Positions 16,011 to 26,092 of a stretch of 64,000 nucleotides of DNA are shown here, one piece after another. The stretch comes from an uncultured Haliea sp. GTDB taxonomy: Bacteria; Pseudomonadota; Gammaproteobacteria; Pseudomonadales; Halieaceae. Each line of letters begins with the position of its first letter. Positions within the stretch are counted from its first letter, which is position 1. Made by a program: the position numbers and the translations under genes. The stretch is from assembly GCA_947258585.1 (NCBI GenBank), contig CAMYIZ010000061.1, forward strand, positions 1 to 64,000. The letters are read 5' to 3'. The notes below the pieces were generated by a model. That model was not told the DNA's origin. It worked only from the letters and a program-made list of their open reading frames with translations, and searched no databases.

Positions 16011-17390
16011 ATGGAAGGACAAATTCTGAATAATCCAATAAAAAACAGAAGGTTACGGCTGCATATTGCGGTAATTTCTGCGATTCTGTCGCTGACTGGG
16101 TGCCAGGCACTGACCACAGGCGACGGCGGCAGTGAGCGCCGGGAAGCCGAGCTTGCAGGGCGCGCCCAGCAACAGGCGAGCAAGAACACCGTGCCGCAAG
16201 CCGGGCAGGCGGAACAGCTTGACCCCGATGATCTCTGGGAGCGCCTTCGCCAGGGCATGGAGTGGGAACTGCCCGACAACGGCCAGGTGCGGGTAGGCAG
16301 GGAATACTACCTGGCGCAACACGATTACTTCGAGACCGTCGCCGAGCGGGGCGCCCTGTATCTGCACCACATCGTGGAGGAAATCGAACGCCGCGACATG
16401 CCACTGGAGCTGGCCCTGCTGCCGTTTGTGGAAAGCACCCTTGACCCCTTCGCCCAATCGTCCCAGCAGGCCATGGGCCTGTGGCAGATCATGCCCGCCA
16501 CCGGTCGCAACCTGGGCCTGGACAGTGACTGGTGGTACGACGGTCGCCGCGACCTGCGGGAATCGACGACTGCCGCCCTGGACTACCTGCAGTACCTGCA
16601 CGACACCCTGGATGGGGACTGGCTGCTCGCAATTGCCGCCTACAACAGCGGCGAGGGCCGCGTGGGCCGCGCAGTTTCGGCCAACCGGGCAAGCGGTCGC
16701 GACACGGATTTCTGGTCCCTGCCGCTGCCAGCGGAGACCCGCAAGCACGTGCGCCGACTGCTGGCACTGAGCAGTCTCGTTGCAGAGCCGGACGCCTGGG
16801 AGCTGTCCCTGCCGCCGCTGACCAATGAACCCGCTTTTGTTCCCGTACCCACGGGTGGCCAGATTGACCTGGCGCGGGCAGCGGAACTGGCCGACGTCGA
16901 ACTGGCCACACTGCAGGCGCTCAACCCGGGCCATCTGCGCTGGGCCACCTCCCCCGAAACCGATGAACTGCTGGTGCCCCGCGAGCAGGCCGAGCTGTTC
17001 CAGGCGCGTGTCGCTGCGCTCAGCCCGGAGGAGCGGGTCACCTGGCAGCACTATCGCGTCCAGCGCGGAGACTCCCTGCTGCAGATCGCCCAGGCATTCG
17101 GTACCCGGGTCGATCTCCTGCGCCAGGCCAATGGCATCAAGGGCAACCTTGTTCGCGAGGGGGCAATCCTGATGGTTCCCCAGGACCGCGACCCTGCCGC
17201 GGCGGCACCAGCCAGCGCTGCGCAGGGGCTCCAGGCGCATGACTACAAGGTGCGCCGCGGCGACTCGCTCTACCGTATTGCCGGGCGCTTCAAAGTCAAG
17301 GTTGAGGATCTGATCGCCTGGAACTCTCTCAATCCCAGCGGCACTATCCATCCCGGGCAGCAGCTCACCGTGTATGTCCGCGGCGGCTGA
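16011..17390 (+). CDS. mltD: membrane-bound lytic murein transglycosylase D
   Basis: MltD cleaves peptidoglycan glycan strands with formation of 1,6-anhydro ends. The protein is a predicted lipoprotein: hydrophobic signal ending LTGC with lipidated C31. The SLT domain has the catalytic Glu in LLPFVES (E141) and QAMGLWQIMPATGRNLGL, and two LysM repeats follow (about 347-392 and 411-455, YRVQRGDSLLQIA and YKVRRGDSLYRIA). ATG 16011 is the natural start; an AAGGA just after it hints at a shorter alternative. Its end overlaps rlmG by 17 bp. Confidence 0.93.
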   Translation: MEGQILNNPIKNRRLRLHIAVISAILSLTGCQALTTGDGGSERREAELAGRAQQQASKNTVPQAGQAEQLDPDDLWERLRQGMEWELPDNGQVRVGREYYLAQHDYFETVAERGALYLHHIVEEIERRDMPLELALLPFVESTLDPFAQSSQQAMGLWQIMPATGRNLGLDSDWWYDGRRDLRESTTAALDYLQYLHDTLDGDWLLAIAAYNSGEGRVGRAVSANRASGRDTDFWSLPLPAETRKHVRRLLALSSLVAEPDAWELSLPPLTNEPAFVPVPTGGQIDLARAAELADVELATLQALNPGHLRWATSPETDELLVPREQAELFQARVAALSPEERVTWQHYRVQRGDSLLQIAQAFGTRVDLLRQANGIKGNLVREGAILMVPQDRDPAAAAPASAAQGLQAHDYKVRRGDSLYRIAGRFKVKVEDLIAWNSLNPSGTIHPGQQLTVYVRGG

Positions 17391-18525
17391 CCCCGGCACA
17401 CAGGCCGCCTGCGAGACCCCTTTCGGAAGCTTCCAGCTGCAGCGCTATCCAGCCCGCAAGCAGGAACTGCTGAGAGCTTGGTGCGGCGCGGATTCCCTGC
17501 TGCTGGAAACGGTTGCCAGGTCACCCCTGCCCGGCTCCATTCTCGTTCTCAATGATGACTTCGGCGCCCTCTCAATCCCGCTCGCCAGCACCGGCACCGC
17601 CTGCACCCTGTGGACGGATTCGGCCCTCGCCGCCAAGGCAGTCACGGACAATGCCCTGACCAACGGCAGCCCCGAACCGCGGCTTGTCTGGAGCACGGAG
17701 CTGCCGTCCCCGGGTGCCACTCTGGCTCTGTTGCGTATCCCGAAACAAAAAGCCCTGCTGGAATACCAGCTGGCGCAGCTGGCGCAACTTCTGCCGCCCG
17801 GCGTGAGCTTGCTGGCCGCGGGCATGGACAAGCACCTGCCGACTGGCATTGACGACCTGATCAACCACCATATAGGGCCCTGTGAACGACAGCGGGGGCG
17901 CTACAAGGCTCACCTGTGGCGAGCACTGCGCAGCCCGGAAGTCCCGGCGGGCACACCGGCGCCCTGTAGCAGCTATTACTGCGAGCCTCTGGGCGCCAGC
18001 CTGCGATCACTCCCCAATGTGTTCAGCCGCGAAGGACTGGACCTGGGTACCCGCTTCCTGCTGGAGCAGCTGCCGAAATTGGAGCCGGTCACCAGGGCGA
18101 TTGACCTCGCCTGTGGCAATGGCGTCATCGGCCTGCTCGCGCTGCAGCGCGGCCTCGCTGCGGAGCTGTGGTTCTGCGATGAGTCCGCGCAGGCTGTCGC
18201 CTCGGCCCGGCTCAATGTCGAGACCGTGTTGCCCGGCCTTGCCGCCAAGGCGCACTTTCACCACGGCGACGGCCTGCGCGACTGGGCCGGCCCCGCTCCC
18301 GAGCTCATCCTGTGCAACCCGCCTTTCCACCTCCAGCACACCGTGGACGACTACGCCGGTCGCCGCCTGATCAGCCAGGCGGCGGCAGCCCTGGCACCCG
18401 GCGGCCAGTTGTGCCTGGTGGCGAATCGGCACCTGGACTACCGGCGAGCCCTTGAGCACGGCTTTCGCCAGCAGCGCATCCTGGCCCAGAACCGCAAGTT
18501 TCGCATCTACCTGGCCAGCCGCTAG
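17374..18525 (+). CDS. rlmG: 23S rRNA (guanine-N2) methyltransferase RlmG
   Basis: The 383-aa protein has the tandem methyltransferase-fold layout of RlmG/RsmC: an N-terminal degenerate domain and a C-terminal catalytic domain with AIDLACGNGVIGL (from about 242) and NPPFH (from N315), followed by LVANRHLDYRRAL, as in E. coli RlmG. That enzyme methylates G1835 of 23S rRNA. The start ATG lies inside the mltD end, so expression is coupled. RsmC, a relative, is less likely given the VANRHLDY segment. Confidence 0.88.
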   Translation: MSAAADPGTQAACETPFGSFQLQRYPARKQELLRAWCGADSLLLETVARSPLPGSILVLNDDFGALSIPLASTGTACTLWTDSALAAKAVTDNALTNGSPEPRLVWSTELPSPGATLALLRIPKQKALLEYQLAQLAQLLPPGVSLLAAGMDKHLPTGIDDLINHHIGPCERQRGRYKAHLWRALRSPEVPAGTPAPCSSYYCEPLGASLRSLPNVFSREGLDLGTRFLLEQLPKLEPVTRAIDLACGNGVIGLLALQRGLAAELWFCDESAQAVASARLNVETVLPGLAAKAHFHHGDGLRDWAGPAPELILCNPPFHLQHTVDDYAGRRLISQAAAALAPGGQLCLVANRHLDYRRALEHGFRQQRILAQNRKFRIYLASR

Positions 18526-18653
18526 GGACGGGTATGACTTGTTGACCGACACCGGCATCATTGCCGGCGCAAGCCTGCCCAGCCTCCCGACTCTGGCCCG
18601 ACGGTTGTTACAGTGGCGGGATCATTCCCAGCAATTGCAGCGGAGCACCGGCC

Positions 18654-19523
18654 GTGAAATTCGTTCTCTCCACCTCGTTCAGCACAGTCGCCCACCTCAC
18701 CAGGATTGCCCCGGTCGCCGACGTGCACGGCTGGGACGCGATGTCTTTCTCCGACCACGTGGTTCACCCGGAACAGATCAGCCAGGCCTACCCCTATACC
18801 GAGGATGGCAGCCGGCGCTGGGCGGCCTTCACCGATTGGCCTGACCCGTGGGTGGTCATCGGCGCCCTGGCCAGCATTACCGAGCGCCTGCGGTTTACCA
18901 ACAACATTTTTGTGCTGCCCATGCGCAATCCGTTCCTGGTGGCCAAGGCCATCAGCACCGCCGCCATCGTCTCCAACAACCGGGTCACACCCGCCTTTGG
19001 CGTGGGCTGGTCGGCCGATGAATTCGCCCTGATGCAGCAGGATTTCCGGACCCGGGGCAAACGCACCGACGAAATGCTGGAAATCATGCGCTTGTTGTGG
19101 ACTGGCGAGATGGTGGAGTACCAGGGCGAGTTCTACCAGTTCGAGCGCCTGGAAATGAACCCGGCACCCAGTAAGCGCATCCCGATCTGGATCGGGGGGA
19201 TTTCGGATCCAGCCATGCGCCGGGCCGCCCGCCTGGCCGATGGCTGGGTCACCGACCTGCAGCCCTCGAGCGAGATCATCGACAGTATCGCCCGCATCCG
19301 CCAGTGGCGGCGGGACTGCGGCCGGGAACAGGAACCGTTCGAGGTGATGGCAACCCCCAATGACGCCTGGGACGCGGATGGTTACCGGCGGCTGGAAGAC
19401 GCCGGTGTAACGCACATCCTGACCATGCCCTGGGCCTTCTATCACGGCGAAACCGACGATGTGAACCTGAAAATCGACGGTATAAAACGCTATGCCGACG
19501 AGGTGATATCGGCGCTGTCCTGA
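18654..19523 (+). CDS. LLM-class flavin-dependent oxidoreductase
   Basis: GTG 18654, with CGGAG about 9 bp upstream, gives 289 aa in the luciferase-like TIM-barrel family: MSFSDHVVHP, RLRFTNNIFVLPMRNPF, GVGWSADEF, RIPIWIGGISDPAMRRAARLADGW. Such proteins reduce or monooxygenate varied substrates with FMN or F420; the cofactor and substrate cannot be told from sequence. Its last 34 bp overlap the end of the convergent helicase gene, an unusually long overlap that matches the apparent loss of the helicase C-terminus. Confidence 0.85.
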   Translation: MKFVLSTSFSTVAHLTRIAPVADVHGWDAMSFSDHVVHPEQISQAYPYTEDGSRRWAAFTDWPDPWVVIGALASITERLRFTNNIFVLPMRNPFLVAKAISTAAIVSNNRVTPAFGVGWSADEFALMQQDFRTRGKRTDEMLEIMRLLWTGEMVEYQGEFYQFERLEMNPAPSKRIPIWIGGISDPAMRRAARLADGWVTDLQPSSEIIDSIARIRQWRRDCGREQEPFEVMATPNDAWDADGYRRLEDAGVTHILTMPWAFYHGETDDVNLKIDGIKRYADEVISALS

Positions 19524-22198
19524 GCCGCGTGGATCCTGGCCTCGGGCGCGACCGCATCCCAGACGCCCGCCAACAGGGCATCCGCAGCCGGCGCCCGCAC
19601 CCCGCTGTCGCTGGTCGGGTCCGGTGCCAGGACGGCGCTCAGGGTCAGCGTCCTGATGGCCCGGGTTGCGCCCACATACAGCAGGCGGGCCTGTTCCACG
19701 CGGGATTTGTGCCGCCGGATACGCAGCAGGGTGTTGTAGACTCCCGGACAGTCGCGTTCGCTGTGATCGTCGGTCGCCAGCAGGAAACGGCGCTGGCCCT
19801 CGGCATCGGTGTAGTCGTCCCACAGCAGCGCCGGCCGCTCATCCGCCCGCGGCCTGGCCGCGAGTCCGGGAAGGAAGACATGGTCGAATTCCAGCCCCTT
19901 GGCCTTGTGCAGGGTCATGACCTGCACCCGCGCCGAAACCTCTCCGGAACGGGCATAAAGCCCTGCCAGGCGCTGCTGCAGCCAGGGCAGGTCGAGGCCC
20001 CTGCCCTCGCTGTCCGCCTGCTCCAGCAGCTGCAGGAACCGCTCCGCGTTGTGCAGGTCGGTCTCACTGGCAGTGCAAGCCGCCCCCCCTAGTTGCTCCC
20101 ACAACAACTCCAGCCAGACCCTGAGGCCGCGCCGGTCGCGTCGGTGAAAGGCATCTGCCAGGGCCCCGGCAACCGGCAGCAGGCGTTCACGTCCTTCGGT
20201 ACTGAGCTGTGCCTGCAGTACGGGGTCCTGCAGGATATTCGCGAGGGGCTGCCGCGCTGCGGGCGCGCCATACTGCGCCACGAGCAGCAAGTCCGCGAGG
20301 CCCAGGCCGCACCAGGGCGCCCGCAGCAGGGCCATCCAGGCAATTCGGTCCGCCGGATTGGCCAGGGCCCGACACAGCGTAAACAGGTCCGCAACCACCG
20401 GGTTGCCGGCCAGGCTGTCGATGTCCTGCGCGTTGTAGCGGATGTCGGCCTCGCGCAACGCGGCCAGCACGGGCTGCAACTGGCCCCGGCTCCGCGCCAG
20501 CACGGCCACGCCGTCGGCGGCATTGCCGGCGAGGACTGCGGCGATCCGCTCCGCCAGCAACGCCGCCTCCCGCTGCGCGCCAGCGGTCGGCGTATCCGCG
20601 ATGATTTCCAGCGTCACCGCCGGCTCGCTGTCGCCGTCCCGGGTGGCCACTGCCGGGGTAAAGCGCACCTCCCCGCGGGCAATGTCATCCGCAGCGGGGA
20701 ACGCCTGGCGAAACACTGCGTTGACCCAGTCGACGATGCCGGCCCTGGACCGGAAGTTGCTCTCCAGCATCAGGTACTCGGGCACGACACCATTGAAACC
20801 TTCATCCCTCGCGCGCAGGAACAGGCCCACGTTGGCGTCGCGGAAACCGTAGATGGACTGCATGCCATCGCCCACCAGTAACAGCGTGCGGGCGCGCTCC
20901 GGCTGCGCGGCATTGTGCTCTCCCCAGCCGCGGGTAAGTCGCTGCAACAGACGGTACTGGTTGATGGCGGTATCCTGGAACTCGTCGACCAGCAGGTGCT
21001 CGATCCGGTAATCCAGGCGCAGCGCGAGATCCGTTGGAGCGTCGTCCTCCCCCAGTGCCTGCAGGGCATAGAGCGCGATCTGGGTGTGATCCACCTGACC
21101 GCGCTGCTGGAACACCAGCAGGAGTTGCGCCGCCAGCACCGGCAGTACGTGGAAAAGGTGGAGCAACAGCTGCCAGCCGCCGTCTTCGGGATCGATATGC
21201 GGCAAAACCTCCAGGTCCAGCAGGTCGCGGCGCAGCGCCTCCTGGCCCGAGAGCTCGCCCAGCAGACCCTGCATGCGTTCCTTCCATTCCCGGGCCGCAC
21301 CTTTCCCGGCGGGAAACCCCTGGCGTTTGTCGACCTGGCTCCGCCACTGCCCGTCCGCTTTCAGCAACATTCGCGCAAGGCTCTGCCAGGCGGGCAGCAA
21401 CGGCGTGCCGGCGGCGGGCAAGCCGCCCGGCGGCGGCTCTCCCAACCGGGCCGCGGCATAGTCTCGCAGGGCGCCCAGTTCCGCGGCCCAGGGCGCCAGC
21501 GCCGACTGCAAGCGTTGCAGCCGGTCGCGTATCAGGTGTTCGAGGGTCTCGCGCAACACCGCTTCAGCCCAGGCCGGATCGTGGCGCAGGCTGACATAGT
21601 CCTGCCACTGCTCCCGCCGCCCCAGCAACGCTATCAACAAACCGCGCAGGCGCGGCCAGTCATTGCCAAAGTGCAGCAGCAAGGCTTCCAGGTCCGCAGC
21701 CACCGGATGTTCTTCATCCAGCAGCCGGAACAGGTTCGCCACAGCTTCGGCATACAGGTCGCGGGCATCGTCCACCGCGCTGGCCTGGCCACCGAACCGG
21801 CTCAGGACGGGCATCTGTCGTGTTAGCGCGTGGCAAAAACCGTCGATGGTACGTATGTTGAAACGCGCGGTATCCCGCAGCAGTTCCCAGCCGAGACCCG
21901 CGCCGTGGGCGAGCGCCTCCCGGGCCAGATCCCTGGTGCGCTGCTGGTGGGTGCCGGCGGCGACATCTGTGCCGCCAGCCGCTTCCAGGGCGGCGACCAC
22001 GCGGTCGCGCATCTCCGCCGCCGCCTTGCGGGTGAAGGTGATCGCCAGAACCTGCTCTGGCTGGGCCACCCGGGCCAGCAATGCCAGGTAACGCTGAATC
22101 AACAGTTCGGTCTTGCCGGAGCCCGCCGGAGCGCTGACACAGAAACTGGTCGCAGTATCCAGCGCCCGCTCGCGCTGCCAGGCATCGCTGATCGTCAT
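19490..22198 (-). CDS. UvrD/AddA-like DNA helicase, apparently C-terminally shortened
   Basis: The 902-aa superfamily 1 helicase has Walker A APAGSGKT (23-30), TFTRKAAAEMRDR, TIDGFCHAL, LLVDEFQDT, GDGMQSIYGFRDA, LESNFRS, VMTLHKAKGLEFDHVFLPGL and YVGATRAIRTLTL. It ends about 50 residues after motif VI, whereas AddA/RecB-type partners normally continue for 200-300 residues with a PD-(D/E)XK nuclease domain. Its ATG overlaps the stop of the nuclease subunit gene (ATGA), so the pair is coupled and probably acts in double-strand break end processing, with the nuclease only in the partner. Confidence 0.85.
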   Translation of the reverse strand: MTISDAWQRERALDTATSFCVSAPAGSGKTELLIQRYLALLARVAQPEQVLAITFTRKAAAEMRDRVVAALEAAGGTDVAAGTHQQRTRDLAREALAHGAGLGWELLRDTARFNIRTIDGFCHALTRQMPVLSRFGGQASAVDDARDLYAEAVANLFRLLDEEHPVAADLEALLLHFGNDWPRLRGLLIALLGRREQWQDYVSLRHDPAWAEAVLRETLEHLIRDRLQRLQSALAPWAAELGALRDYAAARLGEPPPGGLPAAGTPLLPAWQSLARMLLKADGQWRSQVDKRQGFPAGKGAAREWKERMQGLLGELSGQEALRRDLLDLEVLPHIDPEDGGWQLLLHLFHVLPVLAAQLLLVFQQRGQVDHTQIALYALQALGEDDAPTDLALRLDYRIEHLLVDEFQDTAINQYRLLQRLTRGWGEHNAAQPERARTLLLVGDGMQSIYGFRDANVGLFLRARDEGFNGVVPEYLMLESNFRSRAGIVDWVNAVFRQAFPAADDIARGEVRFTPAVATRDGDSEPAVTLEIIADTPTAGAQREAALLAERIAAVLAGNAADGVAVLARSRGQLQPVLAALREADIRYNAQDIDSLAGNPVVADLFTLCRALANPADRIAWMALLRAPWCGLGLADLLLVAQYGAPAARQPLANILQDPVLQAQLSTEGRERLLPVAGALADAFHRRDRRGLRVWLELLWEQLGGAACTASETDLHNAERFLQLLEQADSEGRGLDLPWLQQRLAGLYARSGEVSARVQVMTLHKAKGLEFDHVFLPGLAARPRADERPALLWDDYTDAEGQRRFLLATDDHSERDCPGVYNTLLRIRRHKSRVEQARLLYVGATRAIRTLTLSAVLAPDPTSDSGVRAPAADALLAGVWDAVAPEARIHAAQDSADITSSA

Positions 22199-24828
22199 TC
22201 CGGCACCGCGTCAATTCGACATAAAGCCTGCATGCCGCAATGGCGGCAGCTGAGAGGAGATTTCGGGTCCACGGCTGCTGCGCCGGAAACAAAGGCCGCG
22301 GCCAGCGCCGACAGTGAATGCTGCCAGTGTTCGAGCAGTGCCTGCCAATCGGCGCAGGGGTGCTGGGCGCGGGTGCTCGCGGCTATATCAGTCGCAATCC
22401 CCGCCCCCGCCTCGCTGCGCGCCAGGCCGGTAAACTGGCAGTGGCGCTCCCGCACTGTGGCGAAGGTGACACCCCCCAGCGACGGTTCGGCGGAGAGCGC
22501 ATACAGCGGCAGTTGCGGCTTCGCCGGGCGCTCTCCCAGCCAGTCGCCGATCCGGCCGGCGGCGGATTTGTAGTCGATCAGCAGCGTCGAGCCGTCTGCC
22601 AGTTCATCGATGCGATCCATCCGCAGGGACAGTTCCAGGCCCTGCAGTTGCCAGCGTTGCGCAGCCTCCCGGGCCACAACCCGGAACGGAGGACGCTGCC
22701 GTTCCAGCGCCAGCCACTCGGCCAGCAAGCGTTCCAGGCGTATTGCCTCCAGGCGCAGGCAACCCGGGCCGGCGGCGCGTTGCCGGTTCGCAGGGAGTGT
22801 CTGCAGCGCCAGCGCAACCGCGCGCTGCAGGCAGCTGCGTTCGGCGTCCGCTGACAGCCCCGCCAGAGCGCCCTGGTCGCCGAGTTCGCCCCACAGGTGA
22901 AACAGCGCGCTGTGCAGCAAGTCTCCGCGATCCGCGGCAGTCAGCCCGGACTCTGGCGGCGGCAGTACCTGTAGCCGCAGCCGGCGCCGGGCGTAGGCGC
23001 GAAACGGGCACAGGGACTGGTCTTCGAGTATGGCGCTGCCACCGCGCAGCTGGGGCAGCTCAGCAGCTGCGAGCCGTGGTGCCCGAGCAGTCTGGTCCGG
23101 TACCCGGCAGGCGGTACCCAGCTGCGCCAGCCAGCCGGCTTTCAGGGGTGCGGGGGGCAGGTCAGGCGCCGGAGTAAAATCCCGCAACAGCGGGCTGGGC
23201 AATTCGGGCACACCATCGCGCTGGGCGCTGTAACTGGCATGGACCACGGTGGCAGCCTGTCGGTAGCGCTGCATCAACGCATCGGTAAACTCCCACTCCC
23301 GCTCCGGGCTGGCGTGGGGCATGCCGTGTTCACGCTGGAGTCGCAGGGGGATGAACGGGTGCGGGCGCGCGGGTGCCGGCCATTGGCTGGCCTGCATCCC
23401 GCACAGCCAGAGGCGATCAAACTGCAGGCCCGCTGCCTCCAGCGGGCCCAGTACCTGGACGCTGCTGTCGCTGGTCTGGGGCTGGAAGTTCGCCTCCGCG
23501 GCCAGCCGCCGGAGCAGCTGTACCGCGTCGCCGAGGCGCAGGGCCGGCACCACCAGGTCGAACGCGGCGAAATCCCTGAGCAGCTGTTGCCATTGCCCCA
23601 GTTGCTGATACTCCAGGGAATCCAGCGCCGTCCCGGGCCAGCCCCAGAGGGCCAGTAACTGCTCGAAACGGTCGGCCCAGATCGAGGGTTGATGGCGTCC
23701 GGCGATGAGGCCCGGTGCCGCACTCTCCCGCAGGGATCGCGCCAGCGCGGAGTCGGGACTCGCGCCCGCCGCCAACTCGGCCCGCAGCTGCGGCAGGCTC
23801 AGACTATCGACCCGGGCCTCGAAACAGCGAGCCAGCAGTGCCTCGACAGCGGCCCCGGAGCGCCCGGCAACGAGAAAGCGCGACTGCAGCAGCAGCGCCA
23901 GGGCCGGCGGGCTGATGCCATCGACCGGCAGTGCCAGGACCTGTATCGCAGCGCGCACCAGCGGTACCTCAGCCAGGGGCTGGCCCGCGGAAAAATTCAC
24001 CGGCAGACTCTGGTAGCGACGATCCAGGCAGTCGAACTCACGCCGTAGCAGATAGTCCAGCGTGGCCCTGTTACCCGTGTTGTCCGGCAGCACGATGCCG
24101 ACTCTCAGCCCAGGCTCGTCGTCCACGAGCTGCGCCGCCCAGCGGGCGACGCCGGCGAGTTCGCTGCGACTGTCCTCGCAGCGCAGCACTTCGCAGCGGG
24201 CGGCGGCCGACGGCGACGGTTCCACAGTTTTCAGTTCGCTCCCCAGCAGGCGCAGGCAGCGACCATAGAGCGGCGGCAGGGTGTCGAAGGCGAGCAGCGC
24301 CAGGGGGCGACCCGACTGCGCCGGGGGCAGCTCAGCCAGCTCGCGGATCGCGTCCGCCAGTGTGATCAGGCCGTCCCGGGTCAAGCGCCCGCTGAATGCA
24401 TCCGCCCAGCGCAGAAATGTGGCGCAGTCTTCATCGAGCAGGAACAGCTGGCGCACCGCGGACGCCTGCAGGTCGATCTCCCAGCGCAGCAGGCTATCGC
24501 GGGCCCTGGCCGCCAGCCGCGCCGCCGCGCCCGGCTGCAGGAGATCATGCCGACCGGGCTGGGCCTGGTCCGCGGCGATCACCTGACGCCAGATTTCGTG
24601 CGCCTGGGAGGGACTCAACAGCACTCGCCGCCGCAGCCGGCCAGCCGCCGCTGCATCCTGCCAGCAGGCCTGCAACCAGGGCTCCAGGGCTGTCACCTCC
24701 GGGGCCTCGTCCCGGGTTCCAGCGCCCGCTGCGCGGCTTTCCCACTCGGAGGCTACCCGCCGGGCGAGACGCTGGGTGGGGGTCAACAGGGTGTAGCCGG
24801 CGGCGATAAGAGGTAGCAGCGGATCCAT
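22195..24828 (-). CDS. AddB-like PD-(D/E)XK nuclease, probable DNA repair protein
   Basis: The 877-aa protein has an inactive helicase-like N-terminal part (LLTPTQRLARRV, then a long divergent core) and a C-terminal nuclease domain with GDLLHSALFHLWGEL, RMDRIDELADG and LLIDYKSAAG. C607 (SLCPFRAYARRRL) and C861, C864, C870 match the four-Cys iron-sulfur arrangement of AddB. ATG 24828 is preferred over an upstream TTG. It forms an operon with the AddA-like helicase. The nearest family I know is the probable DNA repair protein group (TIGR03623), not classical RecBCD. Confidence 0.85.
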   Translation of the reverse strand: MDPLLPLIAAGYTLLTPTQRLARRVASEWESRAAGAGTRDEAPEVTALEPWLQACWQDAAAAGRLRRRVLLSPSQAHEIWRQVIAADQAQPGRHDLLQPGAAARLAARARDSLLRWEIDLQASAVRQLFLLDEDCATFLRWADAFSGRLTRDGLITLADAIRELAELPPAQSGRPLALLAFDTLPPLYGRCLRLLGSELKTVEPSPSAAARCEVLRCEDSRSELAGVARWAAQLVDDEPGLRVGIVLPDNTGNRATLDYLLRREFDCLDRRYQSLPVNFSAGQPLAEVPLVRAAIQVLALPVDGISPPALALLLQSRFLVAGRSGAAVEALLARCFEARVDSLSLPQLRAELAAGASPDSALARSLRESAAPGLIAGRHQPSIWADRFEQLLALWGWPGTALDSLEYQQLGQWQQLLRDFAAFDLVVPALRLGDAVQLLRRLAAEANFQPQTSDSSVQVLGPLEAAGLQFDRLWLCGMQASQWPAPARPHPFIPLRLQREHGMPHASPEREWEFTDALMQRYRQAATVVHASYSAQRDGVPELPSPLLRDFTPAPDLPPAPLKAGWLAQLGTACRVPDQTARAPRLAAAELPQLRGGSAILEDQSLCPFRAYARRRLRLQVLPPPESGLTAADRGDLLHSALFHLWGELGDQGALAGLSADAERSCLQRAVALALQTLPANRQRAAGPGCLRLEAIRLERLLAEWLALERQRPPFRVVAREAAQRWQLQGLELSLRMDRIDELADGSTLLIDYKSAAGRIGDWLGERPAKPQLPLYALSAEPSLGGVTFATVRERHCQFTGLARSEAGAGIATDIAASTRAQHPCADWQALLEHWQHSLSALAAAFVSGAAAVDPKSPLSCRHCGMQALCRIDAVPE

Positions 24829-24966
24829 GTCGTACAGTCGGGGCAAGCGCGTCTCCGGTCAGCGGCAGCGGGCGGTTCCTACCCAAAACCCCATCGCTGC
24901 TATAGAATGTCGCGCCTCGACAGGTGCTCCGGCGCCAGCTGGAGACACTCTATCAGGTAACCATCA

Positions 24967-26046
24967 ATGAGCAATATGGAAGTCTACAACGTCAACGTCG
25001 CGTCCCAGGACGTGCTGGTGACGCCGGCGCAATTGAAGGAGGCGCTGCCGCTCAGCTCCGCCGCGCGGGAAATGGTCAGCGACAGCCGGGCGGTGATTGA
25101 AAACATTCTCGACCGCAAGGATCACCGCATTTTTGTCGTCGTCGGGCCCTGCTCCATTCACGACGTGGACGCAGCCATGGATTACGCCCGGCGGCTGAAA
25201 ACGCTGGCCGACGAGCTGGCCGATACCCTGTACATCGTCATGCGGGTCTACTTCGAGAAGCCGCGCACCACAGTGGGCTGGAAAGGCCTCATCAACGACC
25301 CTCACCTGGACGATTCGTTCAAGATCGAAGAGGGCCTGCATATCGGCCGTCGTCTGCTGCTCGACATCCTGGAGTTGGGCCTCCCCACCGCCACCGAGGC
25401 ACTGGACCCGATCTCGCCCCAGTACCTGCAGGACCTGATCAGTTGGTCGGCGATCGGCGCCCGCACCACGGAGTCGCAGACCCACCGGGAAATGGCCAGT
25501 GGCCTGTCCTCCGCAGTGGGCTTCAAGAACGGGACTGACGGCGGCCTGACCGTAGCCAGCAATGCGCTGAATTCGGTGGCCAAGCCCCACCGCTTCCTGG
25601 GTATCAACGGCCAGGGCGAGGTCTCGGTCATTACCACGCGCGGCAACCGCTACGGCCATATCGTGCTTCGCGGTGGCAGCAATGGCCCCAATTACGACTC
25701 GGTGCATATCCGCCTGTGCGAGGAGGCCCTGGCCAAGGCCGGTGTGCCGCTGAACATCATGGTCGACTGCAGCCACGCCAACTCCAACAAGCAACCGGAG
25801 CTGCAGCCTCTGGTGGTTGAGAACGTTGGCAATCAGGTACTGGAGGGTAACCAGTCCATCATTGGCCTGATGGTCGAGAGCAATATCAAGGCGGGCAATC
25901 AGCCGATACCGGACAATCTGGCCGAGCTGGAATATGGCGTTTCGGTGACGGACGGCTGCATTGGCTGGGAGGAAACCGAGGCTTGCCTGCGGTCACTGTG
26001 TGCCAACCTCAGGGATGTGCTGCCCGGGCGCCTGGCGAAGGCCTGA
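24967..26046 (+). CDS. aroG: 3-deoxy-7-phosphoheptulonate (DAHP) synthase, class I
   Basis: The enzyme condenses PEP with erythrose-4-phosphate, the entry to the shikimate pathway. The 359-aa protein shows VVGPCSIHD (metal-binding Cys), MRVYFEKPRTTVGWKGLINDP, GARTTESQTHREMASG, GFKNGTDG, ILRGG-like LRGGSNGPNY and VDCSHANSNK. Length and motifs are those of the E. coli AroF/G/H type; which aromatic amino acid inhibits it cannot be read with certainty. It is divergent from the addB-like gene and convergent with nfuA. Confidence 0.93.
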   Translation: MSNMEVYNVNVASQDVLVTPAQLKEALPLSSAAREMVSDSRAVIENILDRKDHRIFVVVGPCSIHDVDAAMDYARRLKTLADELADTLYIVMRVYFEKPRTTVGWKGLINDPHLDDSFKIEEGLHIGRRLLLDILELGLPTATEALDPISPQYLQDLISWSAIGARTTESQTHREMASGLSSAVGFKNGTDGGLTVASNALNSVAKPHRFLGINGQGEVSVITTRGNRYGHIVLRGGSNGPNYDSVHIRLCEEALAKAGVPLNIMVDCSHANSNKQPELQPLVVENVGNQVLEGNQSIIGLMVESNIKAGNQPIPDNLAELEYGVSVTDGCIGWEETEACLRSLCANLRDVLPGRLAKA

Positions 26047-26092
26047 GGCCCGTCCTGCCTCCCCGAGGCACTGTTATCCTGTAAATAACAAC

